Below are positions 6,632 through 14,872 of a stretch of 29,300 bases of DNA, piece by piece. Source of the stretch: Megasphaera sp. UBA1696 (GTDB taxonomy: Bacteria; Bacillota; Negativicutes; Veillonellales; Megasphaeraceae). Below the pieces are notes generated by a model. That model was not told the origin of the DNA. It saw nothing but the letters and a program-made list of their open reading frames with translations, and did not search any database. The stretch is from assembly GCA_002319965.1 (NCBI GenBank), contig DCJQ01000038.1:1-29300 (forward strand), given 5' to 3'. A program made the translations under genes and the position numbers. The number at the start of each line of letters is the position of its first letter. Within the stretch, counting starts at the first letter, position 1.

Positions 6632-6841
6632 GTGAAAGAAGGTATTCATCCGAAGTATTATCCGAATGCCAAGGTAACTTGCGCATGCGGCAATACGTTT
6701 GAAACAGGTTCTACGAAACCGGAACTGCGTGTTGAAATTTGCTCTCAGTGCCATCCGTTCTTTACGGGTCAGCAGCGTGCTCAGCAGGCTCGTGGCCGTA
6801 TCGAACAGTTCAATAAACGTTATGGTAAAACAGCTAAATAA
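6632..6841 (+). CDS. rpmE: 50S ribosomal protein L31, zinc-binding type
   Basis: A 69-residue L31 of the cysteine-containing (C+) type. It starts MKEGIHPKYYP and has zinc ligands Cys17, Cys19, Cys37 and Cys40 (TCACGN and CSQCHPFFTG). L31 bridges the ribosomal subunits through bL31/5S RNA contacts, and the C+ form also stores zinc. Two GTG codons are adjacent, at 6629 and 6632. I prefer 6632 because the GAGGTG site is then 6 bases away and the protein begins like other L31 sequences. It opens the housekeeping run rpmE-yqhQ-prfA-prmC-ywlC common in Firmicutes. Confidence 0.95.
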   Translation: MKEGIHPKYYPNAKVTCACGNTFETGSTKPELRVEICSQCHPFFTGQQRAQQARGRIEQFNKRYGKTAK

Positions 6842-6859
6842 GCAGCAGTACAAGTGGGC

Positions 6860-6881
6860 AGCAGAGCAGAAATGCTCTGCT
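6860..6881 (+). other. GNRA-capped hairpin between rpmE and yqhQ
   Basis: AGCAGAGCA, a GAAA tetraloop and TGCTCTGCT form a perfect 9-bp stem. No T-run follows, so it is more likely a pause, processing or 3'-end stabilising hairpin that lets rpmE be expressed above the downstream genes. Confidence 0.5.
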
Positions 6882-6913
6882 CTATTTGTATGTAGAGAAA
6901 GGGAGGTAGCGCT

Positions 6914-7801
6914 TTGAAGAAACCGAAGATTTATGTCGGCGGTCAGGCTGTCATCGAAGGGGTTATGATGCGCAGTCCCCAGACGATTGCCACGGCCGTT
7001 CGGACGCCGTCCGGTGAAATTACGGTAAAAAAAGAGGCCATTCGATCCATTTCCGAACGATTTCCGATTCTGAAGAAACCCTTTTTGCGAGGAACCGTTG
7101 CTTTGGTCGAGTCCCTGATATACGGCATGAAAAGCCTGTCTTATTCGGCTCAGGCGGCCGGTGAAGAAGAGGAACAACTGTCGAGCTGGCAGATGGCCCT
7201 GACCATGGCTGTCTCCGTTCTCTTGGCCATCGTTTTTTTCCTGGTCATCCCTACATATGCTGCTAAATTCATTCCCGGTGTCACGGACAGTGCCTTTCGG
7301 CTCAACGTCGTCGAAGGGATTTTGCGCCTGATTATATTTCTATCCTATATAAAGGCCATTTCCATGACGGCAGACATTCGCCGGGTCTTTGAATATCACG
7401 GGGCCGAACACAAGACGATTTGGACCTATGAATCAGGCGAAGAGCTGACCGTTGAAAATGTCATGCGCCATACCCGCCTTCATCCGCGGTGCGGCACGAA
7501 TTTTCTGCTCATCGTCATGGTCGTGTCGATCTTCGTCTTTGCCTTTTTGGGCTGGCCGAGTTTCATCGAACGTGTCTTGTCCCGTATCGTCCTCATGCCT
7601 GTCGTTGCCGGTATCAGTTATGAAATGATACGCCTGGCCGGGCGCACGACGAATCCCGTCATTCAAACCATATTCCGACCGGGTCTGTGGCTTCAATATC
7701 TGACGACCCGCGAACCGCACCCCGACCAGATAGAAGTTGCCATCGAAGCTATGAAGGCTGCGAAACCGGCTGACGAAGGCGACGTTACCGAGATAAAGTA
7801 A
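6914..7801 (+). CDS. yqhQ: DUF1385 membrane protein, YqhQ-like
   Basis: A 295-residue protein of the DUF1385 (YqhQ) family, whose biochemical function is not established. Family motifs are GGQAVIEGVMMRSP (9-22), YHGAEHKTIWTYE (161-173) and HPRCGTNFLL (190-199). Hydrophobic segments near 94-115, 135-150 and 196-215 suggest an inner-membrane protein. The start is TTG 6914 with GGGAGG at 6901-6906, 7 bases upstream; no better ATG lies near the conserved N-terminus. It ends 10 bases before prfA, so the two are co-transcribed. Placement between rpmE and prfA is the usual one in Firmicutes. Confidence 0.88.
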   Translation: MKKPKIYVGGQAVIEGVMMRSPQTIATAVRTPSGEITVKKEAIRSISERFPILKKPFLRGTVALVESLIYGMKSLSYSAQAAGEEEEQLSSWQMALTMAVSVLLAIVFFLVIPTYAAKFIPGVTDSAFRLNVVEGILRLIIFLSYIKAISMTADIRRVFEYHGAEHKTIWTYESGEELTVENVMRHTRLHPRCGTNFLLIVMVVSIFVFAFLGWPSFIERVLSRIVLMPVVAGISYEMIRLAGRTTNPVIQTIFRPGLWLQYLTTREPHPDQIEVAIEAMKAAKPADEGDVTEIK

Positions 7802-7811
7802 GGAGAGAATT

Positions 7812-8900
7812 ATGAGCTCATTTATGGATAAAGTACAGGCCGTGGAAAATAAATTTATGGACCTGGAACAGCAGATCAGCGACCCTGCGGTCATTGCCCG
7901 TCAGGAAGAATGGCAGAAGCTGACGAAGGAACATGCGTCGCTCATGCCGCTTGTCGAAACGTTCCGCAAGTATAAGGACATCACCCATACCATAGAAGGG
8001 GATCAGGAAATCTTAAACGACCCCGACAGCGATGATGACCTTATGGCCATGGCCAAGGAAGAAATGAACGGTCTTACAAAAGAACAGGCTGACCTTGAAG
8101 ATCAGCTGCACATCCTCATGCTGCCCAAGGACCCGCGGGATGACAAAAACGTCATCATGGAAATCCGCGGCGGTGCCGGCGGCGACGAAGCAGCTCTCTT
8201 TGCCGGCGACTTATTCCGCATGTATATGAAATATATCGAAAAGCAGCCCGGCTGGAAGACGAGCATTATCAGCTCCAACGAACCGGAATTGGGCGGCTTT
8301 AAAGAAGTCGTATTCTCTATTGAAGGATCCGGCGTCTTTGGCAAGCTGAAATATGAATCGGGCGTTCACCGTGTCCAGCGCGTTCCCGTTACCGAAGCCG
8401 GCGGCCGTATCCACACGTCGACGGCGACCGTTGCCGTTCTGCCGGAAGCAGAAGACGTCGAAATCGACCTCAATATGGACGACGTCCGCGTCGATTATTT
8501 CCGTGCCTCCGGTGCCGGCGGTCAGCACGTCAATAAGACGAGTTCTGCCGTCCGCATGACCCATATTCCGACGGGCATGGTCGTCGAATGTCAGGACGAA
8601 CGGTCGCAGCTGGAAAATAGGGCCAAAGCCCTTCGCGTCTTGAAAGCCCGTCTCCTCGATCAGGCTCAGCAGAAAGCGGATGCCGAACTGACGGAAGAAC
8701 GGCGCAGCCAGGTCGGGACAGGCGACCGCAGTGAACGAATCCGCACGTACAACTTCCCCCAAGGCCGGGTAACGGACCACCGCATCAACCTGACCTTGTA
8801 CAAACTCGATAACGTCTTAAACGGCGATATCGACGAATTTATTCAGGCTCTGGCTGAAACTCGCCGAGCTGAACTGATGAAAGAAGCAGAAAATGAATAA
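7812..8900 (+). CDS. prfA: peptide chain release factor 1
   Basis: A 362-residue class I release factor recognising UAA and UAG. The codon-recognition tripeptide is Pro192-Val193-Thr194 (RVPVTEAGGRIHTS), the PxT form specific to RF1. The catalytic GGQ motif is at 236-238 (GAGGQHVNK), where the glutamine is normally methylated by PrmC, encoded next. The start ATG is preceded by AAGGAGAG. Its last 8 bases overlap the start of prmC, which points to translational coupling of the factor and its modifying enzyme. Length is typical. Confidence 0.97.
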   Translation: MSSFMDKVQAVENKFMDLEQQISDPAVIARQEEWQKLTKEHASLMPLVETFRKYKDITHTIEGDQEILNDPDSDDDLMAMAKEEMNGLTKEQADLEDQLHILMLPKDPRDDKNVIMEIRGGAGGDEAALFAGDLFRMYMKYIEKQPGWKTSIISSNEPELGGFKEVVFSIEGSGVFGKLKYESGVHRVQRVPVTEAGGRIHTSTATVAVLPEAEDVEIDLNMDDVRVDYFRASGAGGQHVNKTSSAVRMTHIPTGMVVECQDERSQLENRAKALRVLKARLLDQAQQKADAELTEERRSQVGTGDRSERIRTYNFPQGRVTDHRINLTLYKLDNVLNGDIDEFIQALAETRRAELMKEAENE

Positions 8901-9750
8901 GATTTGGACTATCGGTGCCTTGCTGCAATGGACTCAGCAGTACTTTGCAGAAAAAGGCATCGATTCACCGCGTCTGGATGCAGAGATTCTCTTGGCCCAT
9001 GTCTTAAAAAAAGAGCGGATTTATTTATATGCCCATTACGATGAGCCCATGAACGGCGAAGAACTGGCGGCGTATCGGGAATTGGTGAAAAAGCGGGGCA
9101 GCCGTTTGTCCGTCGCCCATATCCTGGGAAACCAGGCTTTTATGGGCCTTGATTTTAAGGTCAGTCAGGATGTGCTCATCCCGCGGCCGGAAACGGAGAT
9201 GCTCGTAGAAACCGTGATAGCAGCGGCTAAGGGAACAAAGCCTGTCGTCATCGACGTCGGCACGGGCAGTGGTGCCATTGTCCTCAGTCTCTTGTCGTAC
9301 TTACCGGAGGCAACGGGATTTGGTGTCGATATTTCCCCGAAGGCCTTGGCCGTGGCCGCCGAGAATGGCCAAACCTTGGGCCTTAGCGACCGCGTAACCT
9401 GGCTTGAAAGTGATCTTTTGACGGAGGTCCCGCCCATGGCCTGTGACTGGCTGGTGTCGAATCCGCCTTATCTGACGGCTCAGGATATGGCAAATCTTCA
9501 GCCTGAAGTGCGCCATGATCCGGAACTTGCCTTATACGGCGGTGACGATGGACTTTCTGTGTATCGGAGACTGGCTGAAGCCTCGCCGGCCTATGTCAAA
9601 GGCGGCGGCCACTGTGCCGTCGAAATCGGGGCCGGACAAGCACCGGCTGTCATCGATATTTTCTGCCGGACCGGTGCCTATGACCATGAGCAGACCGTTA
9701 AAGATTATGGCGGCATTGACAGAGTCCTGTTATTTACAAGAAAAGAGTAA
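8893..9750 (+). CDS. prmC: release factor glutamine methyltransferase
   Basis: A 285-residue S-adenosylmethionine-dependent N5-glutamine methyltransferase that modifies the GGQ motif of release factors. Visible motifs: IPRPETEMLVE (96-106), SAM-binding DVGTGSGAIVLSL (121-133), acidic motif GVDISPKAL (144-152) and the glutamine-binding NPPY (190-193). The start ATG overlaps the end of prfA in the sequence ATGAATAA and depends on ribosomes terminating there or on an AGAAGCAG site. ywlC begins 7 bases after its stop. Confidence 0.95.
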   Translation: MNKIWTIGALLQWTQQYFAEKGIDSPRLDAEILLAHVLKKERIYLYAHYDEPMNGEELAAYRELVKKRGSRLSVAHILGNQAFMGLDFKVSQDVLIPRPETEMLVETVIAAAKGTKPVVIDVGTGSGAIVLSLLSYLPEATGFGVDISPKALAVAAENGQTLGLSDRVTWLESDLLTEVPPMACDWLVSNPPYLTAQDMANLQPEVRHDPELALYGGDDGLSVYRRLAEASPAYVKGGGHCAVEIGAGQAPAVIDIFCRTGAYDHEQTVKDYGGIDRVLLFTRKE

Positions 9751-9756
9751 TAGATC

Positions 9757-10809
9757 ATGAAGCAGACGAAACTTGTAGAAATTACGGATATAGAGCAACA
9801 GAAGGAGATTCTTGAAGAAGCCGGAAGGATTATTCGCGACGGCGGCCTGGTCGTCTTTCCGACGGAAACGGTGTATGGAATCGGGGCTAACGGTCTTGAT
9901 GCCGACGCCTGCCGCAGTATTTATGAAGCGAAAGGGCGTCCCAGCGACAATCCTTTGATTTTGACCGTTCCCGACGAAGAAGGGGCCCTTCAGGCAGCGG
10001 CAGTCATCTCGCCGACGGCGCAGAAATTGATGAATTATTTCTGGCCCGGTCCCTTGACCATCGTCCTGCCTAGAAAACCCATCGTTCCTGATGCGGCTAC
10101 GGGAGGCCTCGATACGGTGGCCTTACGCTGCCCTGATCACGATATCTGCCGGGCTTTTCTTCGCTGTGCCGGCGTTCCTGTAGCCGGTCCCAGCGCCAAT
10201 TTATCGACTCGTCCCAGTCCGACGACGGCGGCTGAAGTCATGCACGACATGGACGGCCGTGTCGATATGGTCATCGATGGCGGTCCCTGCCACATCGGCG
10301 TTGAATCGACGATCGTTGAATGCAATGGCGACGACAAGGTAACCATCCTTCGTCCCGGCGGCGTTACCATTGAAATGCTGAAGGAAATCGTGCCCATCGT
10401 CGAAATGGATACGACGTTGGTGACCGGCAAGGGGGTTCCCAAGGCGCCTGGCATGAAGTACCGCCATTATGCACCGTCGGCACCGATGATGGTCGTCGTA
10501 GGGACGGAAGATAGGGTAACGGAAAAACTTCAGTCTCTGTACGAAGCACTTAAGGCAGAAGGGAAGACCGTCGGCTTCTTGGTCAGTGAAGAAGTAGGCA
10601 GCCATTTTCCTCATAAAAACATGTACGTCTGGGGACATCACGACGACAAAGAAGCTTTGGCTAACCAGCTCTATACGGGTCTCCTTTCCTTTGACAGCGA
10701 CGTCGTCGACGTCATCTTAGCCGAAGGCGTCGATGATGAAGGGTTAGGCCTGGCTATCATGAACCGCATGAAGAAAGCTGCCGGCGGCCATGTCATCCTC
10801 GTCGATTAA
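9757..10809 (+). CDS. ywlC: threonylcarbamoyl-AMP synthase, Sua5/YwlC type
   Basis: A 350-residue enzyme making L-threonylcarbamoyl-AMP from threonine, bicarbonate and ATP, the first step of the t6A37 modification of ANN-decoding tRNAs. The N-terminal YrdC domain shows FPTETVYGIGANG (34-46) and KGRPSDNPL (59-67). The linker APGMKYRHYAPSAPM leads into a C-terminal Sua5 domain, so this is the long Sua5 form rather than the short TsaC form. It sits 7 bases after prmC in the same operon. Partner genes tsaB, tsaD and tsaE are outside the window. Confidence 0.94.
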   Translation: MKQTKLVEITDIEQQKEILEEAGRIIRDGGLVVFPTETVYGIGANGLDADACRSIYEAKGRPSDNPLILTVPDEEGALQAAAVISPTAQKLMNYFWPGPLTIVLPRKPIVPDAATGGLDTVALRCPDHDICRAFLRCAGVPVAGPSANLSTRPSPTTAAEVMHDMDGRVDMVIDGGPCHIGVESTIVECNGDDKVTILRPGGVTIEMLKEIVPIVEMDTTLVTGKGVPKAPGMKYRHYAPSAPMMVVVGTEDRVTEKLQSLYEALKAEGKTVGFLVSEEVGSHFPHKNMYVWGHHDDKEALANQLYTGLLSFDSDVVDVILAEGVDDEGLGLAIMNRMKKAAGGHVILVD

Positions 10810-10880
10810 GGCTTTTCGCAAAGCCCGGGAAGATGTATAATAAGATAGGATTATACCAGCACACAGACAGGGAGGATTTA

Positions 10881-11321
10881 ATGATGAAATTAGTACTTGG
10901 CGCCGATCACGGCGGATTTGAACTGAAGGAAAACATCAAAGAATATTTGAAAGAAGAAGGCATTGAATTTACCGACTACGGCACCTTGAGCGGCGATCGC
11001 TGCGACTATCCCGACGTTGCCAAAAAAGTTGCCGAAGCCATTGCCGACGGTACCTTTGACCGGGGAATCCTCGTTTGCGGCACCGGCATCGGTATCGGCA
11101 TTGCGGCCAATAAAGTTCACGGCATCCGGGCAGCCCTTTGCCACGACACCTTTTCGGCAGAATTCTGCCGCCGCCATAACGACGCCAACATTCTGACCAT
11201 GGGCGGCCGCGTTATCGGACCGGGCCTGGCCAGAGAAATCGTTCGTATTTTCCTGTCCACCGGCTTTGACGGCGGCCGTCACGCTGAACGCGTTGCCAAA
11301 ATTGCCGACATGGATAAATGA
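10881..11321 (+). CDS. rpiB: ribose-5-phosphate isomerase B
   Basis: A 146-residue RpiB/LacAB-family isomerase interconverting ribose-5-phosphate and ribulose-5-phosphate in the pentose phosphate pathway. Motifs: GADHGGFELK (7-16), catalytic Cys66 in VCGTGIGIGIAANK, CHDTFSAEFCRRHNDANIL and GGRVIGPGLA. The frame is open from 10833, but AGGGAGG at 10869-10875 supports the ATG pair at 10881/10884; 10884 is equally possible and would remove one methionine. A TATAAT at 10836-10841 may provide a local promoter, though its -35 box is poor. The stop overlaps an ATG that is in the upp frame but is not its likely start. Confidence 0.93.
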   Translation: MMKLVLGADHGGFELKENIKEYLKEEGIEFTDYGTLSGDRCDYPDVAKKVAEAIADGTFDRGILVCGTGIGIGIAANKVHGIRAALCHDTFSAEFCRRHNDANILTMGGRVIGPGLAREIVRIFLSTGFDGGRHAERVAKIADMDK

Positions 11322-11338
11322 GGAAGGAGTATTCACAC

Positions 11339-11962
11339 ATGCATGTACAAGTAATGGATCATCCGCTTATTCAGCATAAAATCACGCTCATGCGCAAAAA
11401 AGAAACGGGGTCGAAAGATTTCCGCAACCTCTTGGAAGAAATCACCATGCTCATGGGCTATGAAATCACGCGGGACCTGCCGTTGGAAAATGTAGCCATC
11501 GAAACGCCGGTCGCTACGATGACGGGCAAGCAGATCAGCGGTAAGAAACTGGGCATCGTCCCCGTTCTTCGCGCCGGTTTGGGCATGGTTCAGGGGATGC
11601 TGAATCTCATCCCTATGGCGAAAGTCGGTCATATCGGCCTCTATCGCGACCCGCAGACTCTGGAACCGGTTGAATATTACTGCAAACTGCCTGATGTTGA
11701 AAACCGCGACTTCATCATTGTCGATCCCATGCTGGCTACCGGCGGCAGTGCTTCGGCAGCCATTACCCTGCTCAAGGATAAGGGTATCAAGAACATTAAG
11801 CTTATGTGTTTGGTAGCCGCTCCTCAGGGCGTTCAGAAAGTCAACGCCGACCATCCTGACGTTCGCATCTATGTGGCCGCCCTCGACGATACCTTGAATG
11901 ATCAAGGCTATATCGTTCCCGGTCTTGGCGATGCCGGCGACCGTATCTTCGGCACGAAATAA
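11339..11962 (+). CDS. upp: uracil phosphoribosyltransferase
   Basis: A 207-residue UPRTase, which converts uracil and PRPP to UMP in pyrimidine salvage. Features are the N-terminal MDHPLIQHKITLMR, VLRAGLGMVQGML (77-89), the PRPP-binding loop VDPMLATGGSASAA (128-141) and the uracil-binding C-terminus YIVPGLGDAGDRIFGTK. ATG 11339 is chosen: AGGAAGGAG (around 11321-11329) is a good site for it and the length then matches the usual 208-209. An in-frame ATG at 11318 overlaps the rpiB stop and would place the ribosome site inside the gene. rpiB next to upp is a common Firmicutes arrangement. Confidence 0.96.
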   Translation: MHVQVMDHPLIQHKITLMRKKETGSKDFRNLLEEITMLMGYEITRDLPLENVAIETPVATMTGKQISGKKLGIVPVLRAGLGMVQGMLNLIPMAKVGHIGLYRDPQTLEPVEYYCKLPDVENRDFIIVDPMLATGGSASAAITLLKDKGIKNIKLMCLVAAPQGVQKVNADHPDVRIYVAALDDTLNDQGYIVPGLGDAGDRIFGTK

Positions 11963-11983
11963 GACGCGTTTATTACGGCATAT

Positions 11984-12022
11984 AAAAAAATCACCTCCCA
12001 TATTGCTTGGGAGGTGATTTTC
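11984..12022. terminator. bidirectional terminator between upp and metA
   Basis: AAAATCACCTCCCA pairs perfectly with TGGGAGGTGATTTT around TATTGCT. T-runs appear on both strands, so it ends upp transcription on + and metY-metA transcription on -. Confidence 0.9.
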
Positions 12023-12028
12023 TGTCTG

Positions 12029-12964
12029 TTAATGGCCGCAGGAAGCGAGGCTATGAATCGATTCCAATTCATAAGGCGTTTCCTGATAGACGATATTCAG
12101 CCAATTGTGGTAGAAGAGATGGGCGTAGCTGCACCATGTGAAGTACGGTTCCTTGGTATCGTTGTCGCCCGGGTAGTAATGCTTGGGGACGGCGATGGGA
12201 AGGCCTTTTTTCTTATCCCGCAGGTACTCTTCTTCGAGGGTCCGGCGGTCGTATTCGAAGTGGCCGAGGACGAAGAAGCGGCGGTGGTCCGGCGTACCGA
12301 TGATGTTGATGCCGTTTTCGGCGGACCGCGACAGGATTTCCAGTTCCGGCGTGTTGTAGACGGCAATGTCGTCTATGGCTGTATGGCGGGACTGGGGAAT
12401 GAAGTAGCGGTCATCGAAGCCCCGAAGCAGCGGATGATGCTTCTGTGTCAGCTGGTATTCAAAGATGCCGAAGAGCTTTGCCGGTAAATCCCGCTTGTGG
12501 ATGCCGTAGTAGTGGTAGAGCCCGGCCTGGGCGCCCCAGCAGAAGAGGAGCGTCGAAAAGGCATGGGTCTTGGCCCAGTCGAAATAGGTCTTCATTTCCG
12601 GCCAGTAGTCGACGGATTCAAAGGGAATCTGTTCGACCGGTGCACCGGTAATGATCAGGCCGTCATAATAACGGTCCTTAATGTCTTCGAAGACGCAGTA
12701 GTTTTCATCGAGGTAAGATGCATCGGTATGGGTACTCTGATGCATTTCAGTATGGCAGAAGTCGACTTCGACCTGGAGCGGCGAGTCACCGAGCAGGCGC
12801 AAGAGCTGGAGCTCCGTGGGCTTCTTTAAAGGCATTAAGTTGAGGATGAGAATGTGCAGGGGCCGTATGTCCTGATGGAGGGCCAGACCCTTATCAATGG
12901 TGAAGATTCCTTCGTCGTGTAATTTTTCCTTGGCGGCCAGGCCGTCAGCAATTTTAATCGGCAT
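12029..12964 (-). CDS. metAA: homoserine O-acetyltransferase, MetA type
   Basis: A 311-residue MetA-family acyltransferase activating homoserine in methionine synthesis. The active-site set matches Escherichia coli MetA numbering: Lys47 (MPLKKP), Cys142 (FCWGAQA), His235 and Glu237 (GHFEYD). Position 111 is glutamate (TGAPVEQIPF). From published MetA work as I recall it, Glu111 marks acetyl-CoA users and Gly111 succinyl-CoA users, so I predict O-acetylhomoserine as product despite the usual succinyltransferase name. This fits the adjacent MetY. The start has AAAGGAGGG about 7 bases upstream. The gene lies 28 bases after metY in one T-box-controlled operon. Confidence 0.92.
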   Translation of the reverse strand: MPIKIADGLAAKEKLHDEGIFTIDKGLALHQDIRPLHILILNLMPLKKPTELQLLRLLGDSPLQVEVDFCHTEMHQSTHTDASYLDENYCVFEDIKDRYYDGLIITGAPVEQIPFESVDYWPEMKTYFDWAKTHAFSTLLFCWGAQAGLYHYYGIHKRDLPAKLFGIFEYQLTQKHHPLLRGFDDRYFIPQSRHTAIDDIAVYNTPELEILSRSAENGINIIGTPDHRRFFVLGHFEYDRRTLEEEYLRDKKKGLPIAVPKHYYPGDNDTKEPYFTWCSYAHLFYHNWLNIVYQETPYELESIHSLASCGH

Positions 12965-12992
12965 CGTCTGTCCCTCCTTTATCAGGTCATAC

Positions 12993-14279
12993 TTAAATCG
13001 AAGCTAAGGCTTTTTCTACGGCAGCTAAGAGGTCTTCAATGTTTTCGAGGCCGATGGAGATGCGGACCGTACCCGGCGTGATGCCGCAGGCACGCTGAGC
13101 TTCTTCCGAAAGCTGCTGATGGGTCGTCGAAGCCGGGTGAACGAGGAGCGACTTGGAGTCGCCGACGTTGGCCAGGTCCGAGAAGATATCGGCGCTGTCG
13201 ATGAATTTACGAGCTGCCGTGTAGCCGCCTTTCAGTTCGAAGGAGAAAATGGAGCCCGTTCCCTTGGGGAAGTATTTCTGAGCCAATTTGTAGTACGGCG
13301 AAGACGGCAGGGACGGATAGTTGACCTTGGCGACTTTCGGGCTGTTTTCTAAGAAATCGGCGATTTTCTGGGCGTTTTCAACGTGGCGTTCGATGCGCAG
13401 GGACAGCGATTCAAGGCCCTGGATGAGGAGCCAGGCGTTGAACGGGCTGATGCAGGCGCCGAGGTCGCGGAGGGCTTTGGCGCGGATGCGGGTGACGAAG
13501 CCGGCACCGGGAATGTCTTTGGCGAAGTTGACGCCGTTATAGGACTGATCCGGCGAAGCGAATTCTTGGAAGCGGCCCGAAGCTGCCCAGTCGAATTTGC
13601 CGTTTTCTACGATGAGGCCGCCTAAGGTCGTGCCGTGACCGCCGATGAATTTCGTAGCCGAATGGACGACGATGTCGGCACCGTGGTCGAGCGGACGGAA
13701 GAGGTACGGTGTGGCAAAGGTGTTGTCGACGATGACCGGCAGGCCGTTTTCATGGGCAATGGCTGCGATGGCTTCAAAATCAGGAATATTGATGGCCGGA
13801 TTGCCGAGGCTTTCGAGGTAGATGGCCTTGGTCTTGTCGTTGATGTATTTGGCAAAGGACTGCGGGTCGTCGGGATCGGCGAAGTGCGTCGTAATGCCGA
13901 GGTGTTTGAACGTTTCCGTAAACAGTTCGACCGTGCCGCCGTACAGGGTCGGAGCGGCGATGATTTCGTCGCCGGCGCCGGCCAAGTTGATGATGGAGTA
14001 GGCGATAGCCGATGCGCCGCTGGCCGTAGCAAGACCGGCCGTGCCGTTTTCAAGGGCGGCGATTCGTTTTTCCAGGACGTCCTGGGTCGGATTGGTCAAA
14101 CGGCTGTAGATGAAGCCCGGATCTCTCAATGCAAAGCGGTCTTCTGCCTGCTGCGTATCTTTAAAGACATAAGACGTCGTCTGGTAAATAGGAACGGCAC
14201 GAGAACCCGTCGTCGGATCCGGAACCTGACCTGCATGCTGTTGTAACGTTTCGAATTTGTAGTTTTTGTTTTCGCTCAT
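12993..14279 (-). CDS. metY: O-acetylhomoserine sulfhydrylase (aminocarboxypropyltransferase)
   Basis: A 428-residue PLP enzyme of the Cys/Met metabolism family, MetY type, forming homocysteine (or methionine) from O-acetylhomoserine and sulfide (or methanethiol). The PLP lysine is Lys210 in SATKFIGGHG. Other marks are the N-terminal TLQQHAGQ, the SRLTNPTQDVLEKRIAALE stretch (59-77) and the C-terminal SLLVHPASTTHQQL region. Length is typical of MetY (about 425-430) and longer than cystathionine enzymes (about 380-400). The start ATG follows an AGGGGGAAA site. It is first in the T-box-controlled metY-metA operon, giving direct sulfhydrylation without cystathionine genes in the window. Confidence 0.94.
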   Translation of the reverse strand: MSENKNYKFETLQQHAGQVPDPTTGSRAVPIYQTTSYVFKDTQQAEDRFALRDPGFIYSRLTNPTQDVLEKRIAALENGTAGLATASGASAIAYSIINLAGAGDEIIAAPTLYGGTVELFTETFKHLGITTHFADPDDPQSFAKYINDKTKAIYLESLGNPAINIPDFEAIAAIAHENGLPVIVDNTFATPYLFRPLDHGADIVVHSATKFIGGHGTTLGGLIVENGKFDWAASGRFQEFASPDQSYNGVNFAKDIPGAGFVTRIRAKALRDLGACISPFNAWLLIQGLESLSLRIERHVENAQKIADFLENSPKVAKVNYPSLPSSPYYKLAQKYFPKGTGSIFSFELKGGYTAARKFIDSADIFSDLANVGDSKSLLVHPASTTHQQLSEEAQRACGITPGTVRISIGLENIEDLLAAVEKALASI

Positions 14280-14342
14280 AATACATTTCCCCCTGAGATC
14301 TTAAAAAATATGAATGTAGTATAAACTTGAAAGCCTTGTAAT

Positions 14343-14378
14343 AAAAAAAGCTTCCATCCCTATGTAAGGGACGGAAGC
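14343..14378 (-). terminator. regulated terminator of the metY T-box
   Basis: On the - strand GCTTCCGTCCC pairs with GGGATGGAAGC and is followed by seven T. The 5' arm overlaps the T-box antiterminator region, as required for a switch. Confidence 0.9.
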
Positions 14379-14621
14379 ACCGTGATACCACCCAATTTCA
14401 CCTATCCTTCACAGGATAAGCCTCTTCAGGTACGCAGGCAAATCTCGCCCTCAATACCTTAGCACTGTAACGGGTGCGCCCGGACGGTCTAATTATTCGA
14501 CCAGCCTGCTCGGAGTCCATCTTCCACGATGCTCATTGCATTCCCTTTCACCAAATCGGGAACTCTCTGTGCCAAGTCCTATCGTGTACTCTTCTCTTCA
14601 TTGCAACACTATCAAGTTGTT
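14343..14621 (-). promoter_or_regulatory. T-box leader, methionine specific, upstream of metY
   Basis: Read on the - strand. Stem I carries the AG-rich bulge CAGAGAG and a GGTGAAAG terminal region. The specifier loop is framed by GAGT/ACTC below and CGAT/ATCG above. The codon in the specifier position is ATG (14520-14518), so initiator-independent tRNA-Met is the expected ligand. The T-box sequence GGGTGGTATCACGG (14393-14380) offers TGGT to pair with the uncharged tRNA 3' end. The competing terminator lies at 14378-14343. Methionine starvation should therefore raise metY-metA transcription. Confidence 0.92.
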
Positions 14622-14627
14622 GACGTA

Positions 14628-14656
14628 AGTCTATCATCAAAACACGGTCTTGTCAA
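14628..14656 (-). promoter_or_regulatory. promoter of the metY T-box leader
   Basis: On the - strand TTGACA (14656-14651), 17-bp spacer, TAGACT (14633-14628), placing the transcript start near 14621 at the head of the T-box. Confidence 0.75.
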
Positions 14657-14835
14657 ATGATTTTTCGAAAAAAATTCAAGAAATTTTAAGTTAAACGTTC
14701 TAATATAAAGGTACTGCTTAAATATATAATGATATATATAGTATGCGAAAGAGGAATCATCAGCTATGCTGAGGCGGAAAAGTCCTTCCGGCCGGGGATT
14801 TATCCGGGAAAAGCTTAAAAAAAGCAAAATAATTG
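14657..14835. other. divergent intergenic region with a GC-rich islet
   Basis: The AT-rich half (to about 14738) holds a TATAAT (14725-14730) without a good -35. From 14738 a GC-rich stretch can form small hairpins (for example CCGG...CCGG around 14781-14807). A 28-codon frame at 14766-14852 would give a basic peptide, but it runs over the rplM -35 box and its AGAGGAA site is 11 bases away. I do not call it a gene. Confidence 0.3.
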
Positions 14836-14864
14836 TTGACAAGGGGCAGTGAAATCTGTAAAAT
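14836..14864 (+). promoter_or_regulatory. promoter of rplM-rpsI
   Basis: TTGACA at 14836-14841, 17-bp spacer, TAAAAT at 14859-14864. Transcript start is expected near 14871, just before the structured leader. Confidence 0.8.
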
Positions 14865-14872
14865 AAATAAGT

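Noticed and set aside
14766..14852. 28-codon peptide gene upstream of rplM
   Set aside because: It overlaps the rplM -35 box, its ribosome site is poorly spaced and no resemblance is seen.
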